A stretch of DNA of 36,332 nucleotides from contig JAJYBH010000019.1 of the NCBI GenBank assembly GCA_021779135.1, forward strand, positions 1 through 36,332, written 5' to 3'. This DNA is from Deltaproteobacteria bacterium. GTDB lineage: Bacteria; Desulfobacterota; Desulfuromonadia; Geobacterales; Pseudopelobacteraceae. How positions within the stretch are numbered: position 1 is the stretch's first letter; every line of letters starts with the position of its first letter. Made by a program: the position numbers and the translations under genes. The notes beneath the pieces are model-generated. The model made no database searches. It was not told the DNA's origin and saw only the letters and a list, made by a program, of their open reading frames with translations. This document shows positions 25,486 through 33,622 of the stretch, one piece after another.

Positions 25486-27042
25486 ATGAAAATTGTACTT
25501 GCCTACATATCCGGGATGCCGGACCGTCGAGACCCTTTTATCAGCTTGCTTCCAACCGGGCTTTGTTCTCTTCATGCCTGCCTGAGAGCGGCTGGTTTCG
25601 ACACCGTCCTTGCAAATTTCTCAGGATGGACCAATGCTGACGTCAAACAACAACTCTCGGATCTGAAGCCCAACATAGTCGGTATAACCCAATGGACTCA
25701 CAACCGGTTTGCGGCCATGAATCTAGCAGGGCTTGTCCGTGTTGAACTACCCGATTGCTTTGTCATCATGGGAGGTGCCCACGCCACTTTCTGTCACGAT
25801 AAGGTGCTACAAGACGGCTCCCCGGTAGATTGTGTTGTCTTTGGCGAAGGTGAAGAAACACTTCTTGAGATTGTCCATCATTGTAATGAAGGGACGTCAT
25901 GGCGGGATGTCTTCGGCATTGCCTACCGTGTGCATGGACAAATTGTCAGCACACTCCCGCGATCTCCTGTGGGTAATCTTGACTCCCTGCCAATTGCTGT
26001 AAGCTTTTTGGAGCAGTCCGTAGGTGTAGATATTCAGTTACAGTCGGAATTCATTCTGACTGCCAGGGGTTGTCCGTCATCGTGCCATTTTTGCAGCTCA
26101 CCCCGATTCTGGCAACACAAGGTTCGGTTTCGTTCACCGGATAGAATTGTTGAAGAAATGGTATATATCCGGGACAGGTATGGTCTGATCTACTTTTCAT
26201 TGCGAGATGACACGTTTACCGCGGATCGAGCAAGGACTATAGAGTTTTGTCGCTTGCTTATTGAACGGCGGATCTACCTGCTGTGGAATTGCCAATCACG
26301 GGTCAACTCGTTAGACGAGGAGTTGCTTGTCTGGATGAAACGAGCAGGTTGCGAGTGTATCCAACTCGGTGTGGAATCAGGGTCCCAGAAGATTCTGTCC
26401 CAGCTCGGAAAAACGATTACACCGGCACAGGTCGAAATTGCAGCCGGACTAATTCGTCGTGTAGGCATCAATCTGTCAGTCTATCTGATCTCCGATGTCC
26501 CCGGTGAAACAGAAGATGATGTGCGACAGACAATTGATCTTATCAAGCGTATTCGTCCGGACGATGGTTATGTATCACCTCTGGCCTATTATCCTGGGAC
26601 TCGGAACTTTGATGAGGCAGTTGTCGCGGGACTCATTGACCGGAACATCTTTGAAGTGGATGACAAGGGAGCGGTTTATGCGGTTGGCAAACCAGGGCGT
26701 AATTCACGTAAGATCCTGCAATGGCTTGGTCGAGTTGCTCCTCACGATGCCCAGCAATTCAAGAGCCAGAAAGAGCTGTTAGGATACTGTTATGCTACAA
26801 ACGTGCTTGCAGGCGAGTTTTATCGACAACGTGAAGAATTCTACCTTGCAGAATGTGAGTTCAGGGAGATAGTTGAACGAGAGCCTGATAACTCATGGGG
26901 ATGGTATCTTCTTGGGGACTTATACGGTGAAATGGGAAAGAATAAGCAGGCCGGGGAGTGCTATCACGAGGTGTGCAGGATAATTCCTGAACATGAGCCG
27001 TCGCTGCAGGCTCTTAAAGCAAAAAAAAAGCGGGGCCATTAA
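25486..27042 (+). CDS. B12-binding-domain radical SAM protein with C-terminal TPR-like region
   Basis: The 518-residue protein has three parts. Residues 1-145 form a B12-binding-like Rossmann domain (KPNIVGITQWT, FVIMGGAHATF, VVFGEGEETLLEI). The radical SAM core starts near 190 with ARGCPSSCHFCSSP, the C-x3-C-x2-C cluster site, followed by LGVESGSQKIL and ISDVPGETEDDV. The tail (about 440-510) looks like TPR helices (YLAECEFREIVEREPDNSWGW and following). Relatives modify lipids, hopanoids, tetrapyrroles or RNA; I cannot name the substrate. ATG 25486 starts MKIVLAYI as in relatives; it lacks a Shine-Dalgarno and directly follows a terminator. The C-terminal Lys run and stop overlap the next terminator. 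Confidence 0.85.
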   Translation: MKIVLAYISGMPDRRDPFISLLPTGLCSLHACLRAAGFDTVLANFSGWTNADVKQQLSDLKPNIVGITQWTHNRFAAMNLAGLVRVELPDCFVIMGGAHATFCHDKVLQDGSPVDCVVFGEGEETLLEIVHHCNEGTSWRDVFGIAYRVHGQIVSTLPRSPVGNLDSLPIAVSFLEQSVGVDIQLQSEFILTARGCPSSCHFCSSPRFWQHKVRFRSPDRIVEEMVYIRDRYGLIYFSLRDDTFTADRARTIEFCRLLIERRIYLLWNCQSRVNSLDEELLVWMKRAGCECIQLGVESGSQKILSQLGKTITPAQVEIAAGLIRRVGINLSVYLISDVPGETEDDVRQTIDLIKRIRPDDGYVSPLAYYPGTRNFDEAVVAGLIDRNIFEVDDKGAVYAVGKPGRNSRKILQWLGRVAPHDAQQFKSQKELLGYCYATNVLAGEFYRQREEFYLAECEFREIVEREPDNSWGWYLLGDLYGEMGKNKQAGECYHEVCRIIPEHEPSLQALKAKKKRGH

Positions 27043-27053
27043 GGTCCCGCTTA
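27019..27053 (-). terminator. Intrinsic terminator of the small lipoprotein gene
   Basis: On the minus strand AAGCGGGACC pairs with GGCCCCGCTT across a TTAAT loop and is followed by a T-run (complement of the A tract 27021-27029). It overlaps the 3' end of the plus-strand radical SAM gene, whose closing codons and stop are part of the stem. Confidence 0.75.
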
Positions 27054-27072
27054 AAAAAAGCATTATGGAAAA

Positions 27073-27495
27073 TTACTTATCGATCCGGATACCAGGAATG
27101 AAAGAAATTTTCTCAAAGGTTTTGTTGAGTGTCTTGCTCTGGAAATTTGCAAGGGGCGGAGTATCGGGGTATTCAATCTTGTCCCCGACTTTTACCTTGA
27201 CTTCAGGTAGTGCCAGCCAGGTTTTTGAGCCTTTCTCATCAGCTGCCTCAACATACGTGTAGCCGCCTGAATTCATAGTCTGAGTGACCGTGGCTTTTTT
27301 ACCAGCGCCAGCGGGAATTTCCTGGGCCTTCATGCCGGCATGCGGGTCACCACCAGGTGCAGCGCCAGGCTGAGCGGCAGGCATCTGACCCTGCTGGGTT
27401 GGAACACCAGCTGGAGCTTCGGTTTTGGGCTTGTCTTTACATCCGGCAACGGCCAGTGCGGCAATGGCTAGGATTACTACTGCTGTTTTTTTCAC
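27073..27495 (-). CDS. Small lipoprotein with a C-terminal nucleic-acid-binding-like/NrfJ-type domain
   Basis: The 140-residue protein has a lipoprotein signal with lipobox AVAGC (Cys about 19), then a Pro/Ala/Gln-rich low-complexity linker, then a compact domain containing GGYTYVEAADEKGSKTWLAL and KVKVGDKIEYP, ending FQSKTLNKTFEKISFIPG. The domain resembles the small periplasmic NrfJ-like proteins found beside cytochromes in anaerobes; the role is unknown and the name tentative. GTG 27495 is preceded by a strong AGGAGG at 7-bp spacing. It is transcribed alone, towards the radical SAM gene. Confidence 0.75.
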   Translation of the reverse strand: MKKTAVVILAIAALAVAGCKDKPKTEAPAGVPTQQGQMPAAQPGAAPGGDPHAGMKAQEIPAGAGKKATVTQTMNSGGYTYVEAADEKGSKTWLALPEVKVKVGDKIEYPDTPPLANFQSKTLNKTFEKISFIPGIRIDK

Positions 27496-27796
27496 CTGCG
27501 GACCTCCTGATTTTTTTTTACCTTATCCTGTCTAACATAATTACACGCGATTTTCCAACAAAAAAAAGATTCCGAGGCATCCTGAGTCGACACGACCTCT
27601 CTCTTTTTGAATGCGAGGGATTAATAGCTTGACTAACGATATATAAAAATATTTACGAAAACTTTAAATTATGTAGTTGTCGGCAATATTTACACACCGC
27701 GGAGGATAAAATAATATCTTGTTGAAATTAATGGAATATAACTATGTCTAAGGCATTGGCACATTAAATGCTGTTATTTTGATAAGGTGCAATATT
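27496..27796. other. Divergent AT-rich intergenic region (lipoprotein / PilZ)
   Basis: About 300 bp with no credible gene. Near 27500 it holds the lipoprotein ribosome site, near 27635-27655 a TTGACT/TATAAA-like AT-rich segment, and at 27757-27772 a sigma-54-type site for the PilZ gene. Confidence 0.6.
27757..27772 (+). promoter_or_regulatory. Predicted sigma-54 (-24/-12) promoter of the PilZ gene
   Basis: TGGCACATTAAATGCT matches the sigma-54 consensus TGGCACG-N4-TTGCW at GG and GC with correct spacing; it differs at the G and at one T. The predicted start near 27783 leaves a very short leader (about 14 nt) that just includes the AAGG ribosome site. Confidence 0.5.
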
Positions 27797-28150
27797 ATGC
27801 CAAAAAGAAAATTTACCAGGGTGGATTTCTCCGAGTGCGTATCTGTCAATCATGAGGATCAAGTCTTCTTTGGTGATATTAAAAACGTGAGCTTGCAAGG
27901 TTTGTTCATTAAAACTGATCAGCCGGTTCCGTTACGCGCTACTGTCGATATTACCGTCTATCAACGTTGCAACTCGTCAATCAGGTTGCATGCTAATGTT
28001 ATTCGTTGTGAAAAAAACGGCATAGGGTTACAAATACAGAAAATTGATGTTAATTCGTTTGCCTGCCTGAGAGATGTAGTCGCAATGCAGTGTAATGACC
28101 TTGATCTCATTATGCGTGAAACATATCAGATGACCGGCTGTATTCACTGA
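27797..28150 (+). CDS. PilZ-domain cyclic di-GMP receptor
   Basis: The 117-residue protein is a single PilZ domain. The RxxxR element (RKFTR, residues 4-8) and the N-x-S-x-x-G element (NVSLQG) that together clasp cyclic di-GMP are both present, and the beta-barrel strands follow. It probably acts as a small cytoplasmic effector whose target is unknown. ATG 27797 follows AAGGTG; a TTG at 27779 lies upstream of the predicted transcription start and is rejected. A terminator follows. Confidence 0.88.
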   Translation: MPKRKFTRVDFSECVSVNHEDQVFFGDIKNVSLQGLFIKTDQPVPLRATVDITVYQRCNSSIRLHANVIRCEKNGIGLQIQKIDVNSFACLRDVVAMQCNDLDLIMRETYQMTGCIH

Positions 28151-28196
28151 GCTATTCAATGACGCAACTCTTTAATATAAAAAAACATGCACTTAT

Positions 28197-28224
28197 GGGG
28201 CGCAATAATGGCGCCCCTTTTCTT
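28197..28224 (+). terminator. Intrinsic terminator after the PilZ gene
   Basis: GGGGCGC (28197-28203) pairs with GCGCCCC (28211-28217) over a 7-nt loop and is followed by TTTTCTTT. Confidence 0.82.
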
Positions 28225-28292
28225 TGTCGGGAAATTATACAGCCAAACATCAGCTTGCGAATAATCACACCTACATAAATTAACAGGACCAT

Positions 28293-28994
28293 ATGAGTAA
28301 ACAGCGTTTAGTAACTCCCGCATTTTACCGTTACATCCCCTTTGCCGTATTCATGGCTTTCATAGGTCTTGATGAAGTCATCCGTTTTCTTGCAGAGCAT
28401 GGTTTTATCATCTTGGGAGAAACATCGCTTTATTATCTCTATCCTGTAAAGGCTCTGATGGTGGGATACCTGCTTTACAGGTACAGGAAAGAGTATCACG
28501 AGTTGAACATTAATGACCTGACAAACCTTCCGGCAACCCTTGCCGTGTGCGGGACAGGCCTACTGGTGTTTTTTCTCTGGATTCACATGGATTGGACGCT
28601 AGGTGCTAGCAACAACCCGCATGGATTCAATCCAACACTCATGCCAGGCAGGACTGGGCAGGCGCTTTTGATTCTGTCCAGGATGGCTGGGGCCGTGTTG
28701 GTCGTTCCCCTTATGGAGGAATTGTTCTGGCGTTCGTTTCTGATCCGCTACATCATCAACAATAATTTCGAAAAGGTTCGGATCGGTACGTTTACTTGGG
28801 GCTCTTTCCTGCTCACGGTAGGTTTGTTCGGAGCAGAACACAATTACATCTATGCCGGAATAATGGCTGGAACGGTCTACAACTTGATTCTTTACAAAAC
28901 CCGTAGCGTGGCACAGTGCGTTCTGGCCCACGCTGTGACTAATCTGGCGCTGGCCATGTATGTCGTTTTCACGGGGAAGTGGCAATTCTGGTAA
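28293..28994 (+). CDS. CAAX-prenyl-protease-related membrane protein of PEP-CTERM loci
   Basis: The 233-residue polytopic membrane protein belongs to the CPBP/Abi protease superfamily, in the branch associated with exosortase/PEP-CTERM systems. The putative catalytic residues are present: EELFWR (Glu142, Glu143, Arg147), His183 in FGAEHNY and His213/Asn217 in HAVTN. About seven hydrophobic helices are seen. Its role in PEP-CTERM biology is not established; proteolysis or processing of sorted proteins is a guess. It lies directly upstream of the PEP-CTERM gene and near prsR/prsK, which supports the subfamily call. Confidence 0.82.
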   Translation: MSKQRLVTPAFYRYIPFAVFMAFIGLDEVIRFLAEHGFIILGETSLYYLYPVKALMVGYLLYRYRKEYHELNINDLTNLPATLAVCGTGLLVFFLWIHMDWTLGASNNPHGFNPTLMPGRTGQALLILSRMAGAVLVVPLMEELFWRSFLIRYIINNNFEKVRIGTFTWGSFLLTVGLFGAEHNYIYAGIMAGTVYNLILYKTRSVAQCVLAHAVTNLALAMYVVFTGKWQFW

Positions 28995-29040
28995 TTCGTT
29001 GATACACAGACAATGCATGCCATGCACTGAAAGTTTATTT

Positions 29041-29087
29041 AACATTACAGTGTCAATGTTTATCTAATTTGGTACGGCAATTTAATG
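29041..29087. promoter_or_regulatory. Candidate upstream activator sites for the PEP-CTERM gene
   Basis: AACATT-N8-AATGTT (29041-29060) is an inverted repeat, and CGGCAATTTAATG (from 29075) resembles CGGCAATATTTAC (27681-27693) upstream of the PilZ gene. The two CGGCAAT copies lie 79 and 76 bp before their sigma-54-type sites. Either could bind an enhancer-binding protein such as PrsR; this is inference. Confidence 0.3.
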
Positions 29088-29153
29088 TTGGATAAATTTA
29101 CACTCAGAATGCACAAAAGCAAACAACATAATAAAAACATATAATTATAGCTA

Positions 29154-29169
29154 TGGCACGGGTGATGCA
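29154..29169 (+). promoter_or_regulatory. Predicted sigma-54 (-24/-12) promoter of the PEP-CTERM gene
   Basis: TGGCACGGGTGATGCA matches TGGCACG-N4-TTGCW at every position except one T. The predicted start near 29180 gives a leader of about 50 nt with AAAGGAGGATG before ATG 29232. A sigma-54 activator gene (prsR) lies 650 bp downstream on the other strand. Confidence 0.72.
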
Positions 29170-29231
29170 TTGATTAAATCAAATTTAAAATTCTAGCTGT
29201 CAAAGTGAAATCTTGTACAAAGGAGGATGTT

Positions 29232-29768
29232 ATGAAAAAGTTTAGAGTGGTATGTTGTGCAGTTATGTTGGTATTTGGATTTGTCGGGTCTTCTTTTGCC
29301 CTACAATATGCGTCTACTTATGATCCATCGGATGTTTATATGACTGCATTAGGAATTGGGGGGCCGAAAAGCATCAGCTGGACTTTTGATATTACCAAGC
29401 CGGCGGGTTTTGACCCAGTTACTCAGGATGTAACTTCTGCATATGTAACATTAAACTTAAAAGATGATTTATTTGATTTTATTGTGAATGAAGAGTTTGC
29501 CAGCCTTAAACTCGGAACAAATATTTTTAATTGGGAAGTAGATACCGGCACTACATCTGCGTTTACACTTACTTCGCTTATGATCTTAAGCGACACTGGT
29601 AAGTTGGATGCTACATTGACGGCTACAAAAGGTGATTTTATTTTTAAATCTGCAACGCTTGTTGCCGAAGGGACTGCGCCAGTTCCCGAGCCTGGTACCA
29701 TGGTGCTATTGGGTGCCGGTCTCCTCGGCCTCGCAATCTTCGGTAAGCGTAGGATAAATCAGGGATAA
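29232..29768 (+). CDS. PEP-CTERM sorting-domain surface protein
   Basis: The 178-residue protein has an N-terminal signal peptide (VVCCAVMLVFGFVGSSFA) and a C-terminal sorting signal. The latter is VPEPGTMVLLGAGLLGLAIF followed by GKRR, the PEP motif, hydrophobic helix and basic tail recognised by exosortase, which moves and anchors such proteins to the surface or matrix. The middle (about 25-150) is a Ser/Thr-rich, beta-prone domain with no recognised family. ATG 29232 follows a strong AGGAGG and gives a proper signal peptide; an earlier in-frame start at 29205 does not. A terminator follows. Confidence 0.93.
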   Translation: MKKFRVVCCAVMLVFGFVGSSFALQYASTYDPSDVYMTALGIGGPKSISWTFDITKPAGFDPVTQDVTSAYVTLNLKDDLFDFIVNEEFASLKLGTNIFNWEVDTGTTSAFTLTSLMILSDTGKLDATLTATKGDFIFKSATLVAEGTAPVPEPGTMVLLGAGLLGLAIFGKRRINQG

Positions 29769-29800
29769 CCACGTAACATATATTAAAACATATCTGTTAG

Positions 29801-29829
29801 AAAGGGCGATATCCTAGGTATCGCCCTTT
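29801..29829 (+). terminator. Intrinsic terminator after the PEP-CTERM gene
   Basis: AAAGGGCGATA pairs perfectly with TATCGCCCTTT across a 7-nt loop (TCCTAGG) and is followed by CTTTTT. Confidence 0.9.
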
Positions 29830-29883
29830 CTTTTTGTCAAATATACGATTTGAAAAATTTGACATAGTAGCGTGTTGTTGTAT

Positions 29884-31287
29884 CTATGAGAGTTGGTCCG
29901 GTGCTTTGTCTGTCGAGGTCAGCGGCGTCAACCCATGCTTTTTCATCAAGTCATACAGCGTCGGGCGACTTACGCCCAAAATTTCAGCAGTTTTCACGAT
30001 ATTTCCATTCTGCCGATCAATCTCAGCCGCAATCAATTCCCGCTCGATCTTGTTTCTGGCCTCGCGCAGACTGACAACAGGAGGTGTCGTATCAGTCAGG
30101 GCCGGCGGCTCAGTTTCACAACCCAGGTCTGTAGCTTCTATGGCGGATGTTTCGCTCATGATAATTGCCCGCTGGACCCGGTTGCGTAATTCGCGCACAT
30201 TACCAGGCCATTCATGGCGTTTGAGAAAATTTATCGCCGAGCTACTAAAGCGGCGCACCTTTTTCTTGTTCTCTTCGTTGAAAAGTCTCAAAAAATAATT
30301 AGCCAGCAGGAGGATGTCATCGCCTCGTTCACGTAGCGGTGGCAGATTGATCGAAATGACACTGATCCGGTAGTATAGATCCTCCCGGAACAATCCTTCA
30401 CTGATAGCCTTGGCAATATCCACATTAGTGGCACAGACCGTACGGGTATCAACTGCGATGTTGGTCCTGCCTCCTACCCGCTGTATGACCCCTTCCTGAA
30501 GAAAACGGAGCAGTTTAACCTGCAGGTTAAACGGAAGCTCACCGATTTCATCGAGAAACAAAGTACCTTTGTGGGCGTACTGCAACTTCCCCTGAACCGT
30601 GGCATGAGCGCCGGTAAATGCCCCTTTTTCGTGACCGAACAGTTCCGACTCCAGTAGATTTTCCGGGATGGCCCCGCAGTTGATCGGGATGAATGGACCA
30701 TTTTTGCGGATACCTGCTTCATGCAGAGCCTGAGCCACAAGTTCTTTTCCCGTACCACTCTCGCCTGTAATAAATATCGACACATCAGACGAAGCCACCT
30801 TTTTAATAGTTGCGAACACTTTTTGCATTTCCGGGCATTGGCCGATAATTCCGCATGAATCTTTTGATGTCAGTTCAAGCGTTTTTTGCAGGGAGCGGTT
30901 CTGTTCCTCGATATTGGCCAAGTGGATAGCGCGACTGATGATCACATTAAGTTCGCTGAGAATAGGGGGCTTAGGATAAAAATCATAGGCACCCATCCGC
31001 ATGGCCATAAGCGCGTTGTCCCGCTCACAATTGCCGGTTAGTACGATGATCTTGGCATACTGATTTTGTTCAAGCATTGCCGCCAGGCCTCGAAATCCCT
31101 CAACAGAGCTATTTTCGTGAGGGGGGAGTCCCAGGTCGAGCACTACCACGCTCGGCTTGTATTTATTAAAGATATCGAGCCCTTCATTTACATCACCTGC
31201 CAAGAGAACCGTATATTGCTCACTCAGACCCCATTTCATCTGCTGGCGGATATCCGGGTTATCATCGACTATCAGTATTTTCTCCAT
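29884..31287 (-). CDS. prsR: Sigma-54-dependent response regulator PrsR
   Basis: The 467-residue protein is an NtrC-type activator: a receiver domain with Asp51 in VVLDLGLP, an AAA+ domain with Walker A GESGTGK (175-181) and the sigma-54 contact motif GAFTGA (222-227), and a Fis-type helix-turn-helix at the end (KTAEILGVSRPTLYDLMKKH). It matches the PEP-CTERM-box response regulator family, which activates exosortase and PEP-CTERM genes through RpoN. It follows prsK by 11 bp on the minus strand and converges on the PEP-CTERM gene it may control. All residues needed for activity appear present. Confidence 0.93.
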   Translation of the reverse strand: MEKILIVDDNPDIRQQMKWGLSEQYTVLLAGDVNEGLDIFNKYKPSVVVLDLGLPPHENSSVEGFRGLAAMLEQNQYAKIIVLTGNCERDNALMAMRMGAYDFYPKPPILSELNVIISRAIHLANIEEQNRSLQKTLELTSKDSCGIIGQCPEMQKVFATIKKVASSDVSIFITGESGTGKELVAQALHEAGIRKNGPFIPINCGAIPENLLESELFGHEKGAFTGAHATVQGKLQYAHKGTLFLDEIGELPFNLQVKLLRFLQEGVIQRVGGRTNIAVDTRTVCATNVDIAKAISEGLFREDLYYRISVISINLPPLRERGDDILLLANYFLRLFNEENKKKVRRFSSSAINFLKRHEWPGNVRELRNRVQRAIIMSETSAIEATDLGCETEPPALTDTTPPVVSLREARNKIERELIAAEIDRQNGNIVKTAEILGVSRPTLYDLMKKHGLTPLTSTDKAPDQLS

Positions 31288-31298
31288 TGGCTACTCCC

Positions 31299-33377
31299 TC
31301 ATGTTTGTGGAGCTGTACTTATATTAGCTGCAGACGCAAGCCAGACGGTGAACGTTGAACCACTACCTTCCACGCTGCTCACCTCAATCCTGCTGTTGTG
31401 GGCTTCGACTATCTGGCGGCACTGGTACAGCCCGATACCGAGTCCTTGTTTTTTAGTTGTTCTGAATGGTTTGAACAATTCCGTACGGATGAAGAGAGGC
31501 GACATGCCGCATCCACGATCCGTGACCCGGATATATGGCGTGCCGGTGTTGCCGACTTCCACCAGGACCGGTTCATCCGGCCCTGATGCCTCAATTCCGT
31601 TAAGGAGCAGGTTAAGGATGACCTTCTGGATTTCGTTAGCATCCACGAGTGCAGTTTCAGGGGTCCCCGAGACGGTAATAGGTGAGCCGCTGGTGACCAA
31701 CCGTGCGGTTTTTTCCGCCAGTTCCAGAAGATTAACCTTTTGGAGGTTGAATTGATCCCCTTCACCCAGATTCTTCAATCTGCCAATCAGGCGCTGCATC
31801 TTGACGACCGTATTGCCCAACGAGGCGAGCATGTCTTTCTGGAAATCGGGATTTTGTATGTGCCGACCAGCATTTTCAACAATCAGAGAAAGGTTTGACA
31901 CAAGGTTTTTCAGGTCATGAATGACAAATGCGGAGACATTTCCAATCGCCTCAATCTCTCGGGACTGCATGAGCTGCTCGGAGAAACGTTGGTGCATAAT
32001 TGCAAGAGATGCCTGCCGAGCGATGGTCTTCATTAGATCGTAATCTTCATATATATAAACTTCGTTGTCCTTAATTGCTTTCCCTAAGGTAATGAAACCT
32101 TCCAGACGGTTAACGGCAAAAAGGGGTACAATAAAGGAGATTTGATTTGCGCTGAAGAAGGCCTCGTTTTCTTCTATGATTTCAGGATTATTTTCCCTGA
32201 CATTGATGACCCATTCACATTCTTCCATAAAACTTATGATGGAATTGCGCGGGTCAATTGCATCCTGAGTAAGCACCATCTCATGCTGGGCAGTCACACA
32301 ATATTTGTCGGGCCCTTTCTCGTAGAGAAACAGGGCTGCGCCGGCGATTCCAAAGATGTCACAGTATGCGGAAAGGATGTGTTGTAAGAGTTCATCACCT
32401 GATCGGGAAGTAGAGAGCTGCTCGGTAAAACGGAGCCACTGGGTTCGGTAGTCATGTTTTTGTTGATAAAAGTTTTTGTGCAGTACGACTTTGACTTCCC
32501 GCCTGACTCTCTCGGAAAGGAGCAAAATCAACAGGGCAATGCCGACCAGAAAGGCAAAAGAAATGGTTGCCGTACGCGGGAAATACGTGCCAAAATACTG
32601 CATCCCCTCGCCCAAAAGGCCGATCATGAGCAGATAAATTCCAACAGCCAACAGAACGCACGATTTGAAGGCTGTTTGGCGGGAAACCTGAATTCGTACC
32701 GTACCGCGTCGGCATAAGTAAGAATAACCGATCATGACCGCCGCTACGAGATACATGCAGGAACGGAGCAGGGTGTAATTCATGTTGAGAGATCGGTATA
32801 ACAATGCCTGACTGTAGTAGAAGATCAGAACCGCCAGGATTGTACCGAGACCGATGATATCAAACTTCAACTTCCAGAGGGCTTCAGGTGATGCATTGGC
32901 AAGCGTCGCCTCAAAGTTTACCAAGGCAAATACAAGACTGAACATGATGCAAGTATAAAAGTAAAATCCGTCAGTACTCAAAAAAAGTAGACGTTCAACT
33001 GGAAAATCAGGGGCATAGAAAAATTTATTCAAAGGAAGGGTGACAGCTACTATAGTGAACACAGACGTAAGGGCTACTCCGACCCGGAGCAGCCAACCAA
33101 TCCGCCAGGGACCACGCTGACGGGCATACGTCAGGCTGCAGAGAATCCAGAAAGTAGGTAGAAGGCCTTCGCAGAAAAGTGCATACCTTTTCCAGGCAAT
33201 GGCATCCAGCGAGACCCCCAGCGAGATCAGGTCAAACAGCTCCGCAAATGCGGTAACAGTCAGCGCGATGCACAGAAACCAACCGGCGCGGGAATGCTCT
33301 CTGTACACAGCAAGCAAAGCCAAGGCCAGTAGTGCCGTTATTGCAAGTATCGAGATAGTTATGTGGAACGTGCTCAT
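31299..33377 (-). CDS. prsK: PEP-CTERM system sensor histidine kinase PrsK
   Basis: The 692-residue protein has an N-terminal bundle of about eight membrane helices (residues 5-288), a GAF-like domain (about 320-460), then a kinase core. The core carries the phospho-acceptor His487 in FVIHDLKNLVSNL, the N-box LLLNGIEASG, and DRGCGMS and GLGIGLYQCRQIVEAH ATP-binding boxes. This layout is that of PrsK, the partner of PrsR. The signal sensed is unknown. It is the first gene of the prsK-prsR pair; the 245-bp upstream gap is shared with the divergent Crp/Fnr gene. Confidence 0.93.
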   Translation of the reverse strand: MSTFHITISILAITALLALALLAVYREHSRAGWFLCIALTVTAFAELFDLISLGVSLDAIAWKRYALFCEGLLPTFWILCSLTYARQRGPWRIGWLLRVGVALTSVFTIVAVTLPLNKFFYAPDFPVERLLFLSTDGFYFYTCIMFSLVFALVNFEATLANASPEALWKLKFDIIGLGTILAVLIFYYSQALLYRSLNMNYTLLRSCMYLVAAVMIGYSYLCRRGTVRIQVSRQTAFKSCVLLAVGIYLLMIGLLGEGMQYFGTYFPRTATISFAFLVGIALLILLLSERVRREVKVVLHKNFYQQKHDYRTQWLRFTEQLSTSRSGDELLQHILSAYCDIFGIAGAALFLYEKGPDKYCVTAQHEMVLTQDAIDPRNSIISFMEECEWVINVRENNPEIIEENEAFFSANQISFIVPLFAVNRLEGFITLGKAIKDNEVYIYEDYDLMKTIARQASLAIMHQRFSEQLMQSREIEAIGNVSAFVIHDLKNLVSNLSLIVENAGRHIQNPDFQKDMLASLGNTVVKMQRLIGRLKNLGEGDQFNLQKVNLLELAEKTARLVTSGSPITVSGTPETALVDANEIQKVILNLLLNGIEASGPDEPVLVEVGNTGTPYIRVTDRGCGMSPLFIRTELFKPFRTTKKQGLGIGLYQCRQIVEAHNSRIEVSSVEGSGSTFTVWLASAANISTAPQT

Positions 33378-33622
33378 ATGTTGAATCCTGTTACTATTGA
33401 CCTTACCCGATAATGGCCATTTTCTTATGAGTTACTCTATGAGTGTCTTCCTATAATACAGATATGAGCAATACTTTCAACAAGTGAATATGTGCGTGTT
33501 TGCTTAATAACAATACTCATGCTATATAATTTTATGATTAGATACACTTAAAATTGCTGCGGTATTTAGATTCCGATTTTTCAAGTCATTAGGAAGTCGG
33601 TATTGTAAAATGGAGCGACTCT

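Noticed and set aside
28895-28930. A further TGGCAC match at about 28908
   Set aside because: It lies inside the CAAX-protease-related coding sequence and lacks a correctly spaced GC element.
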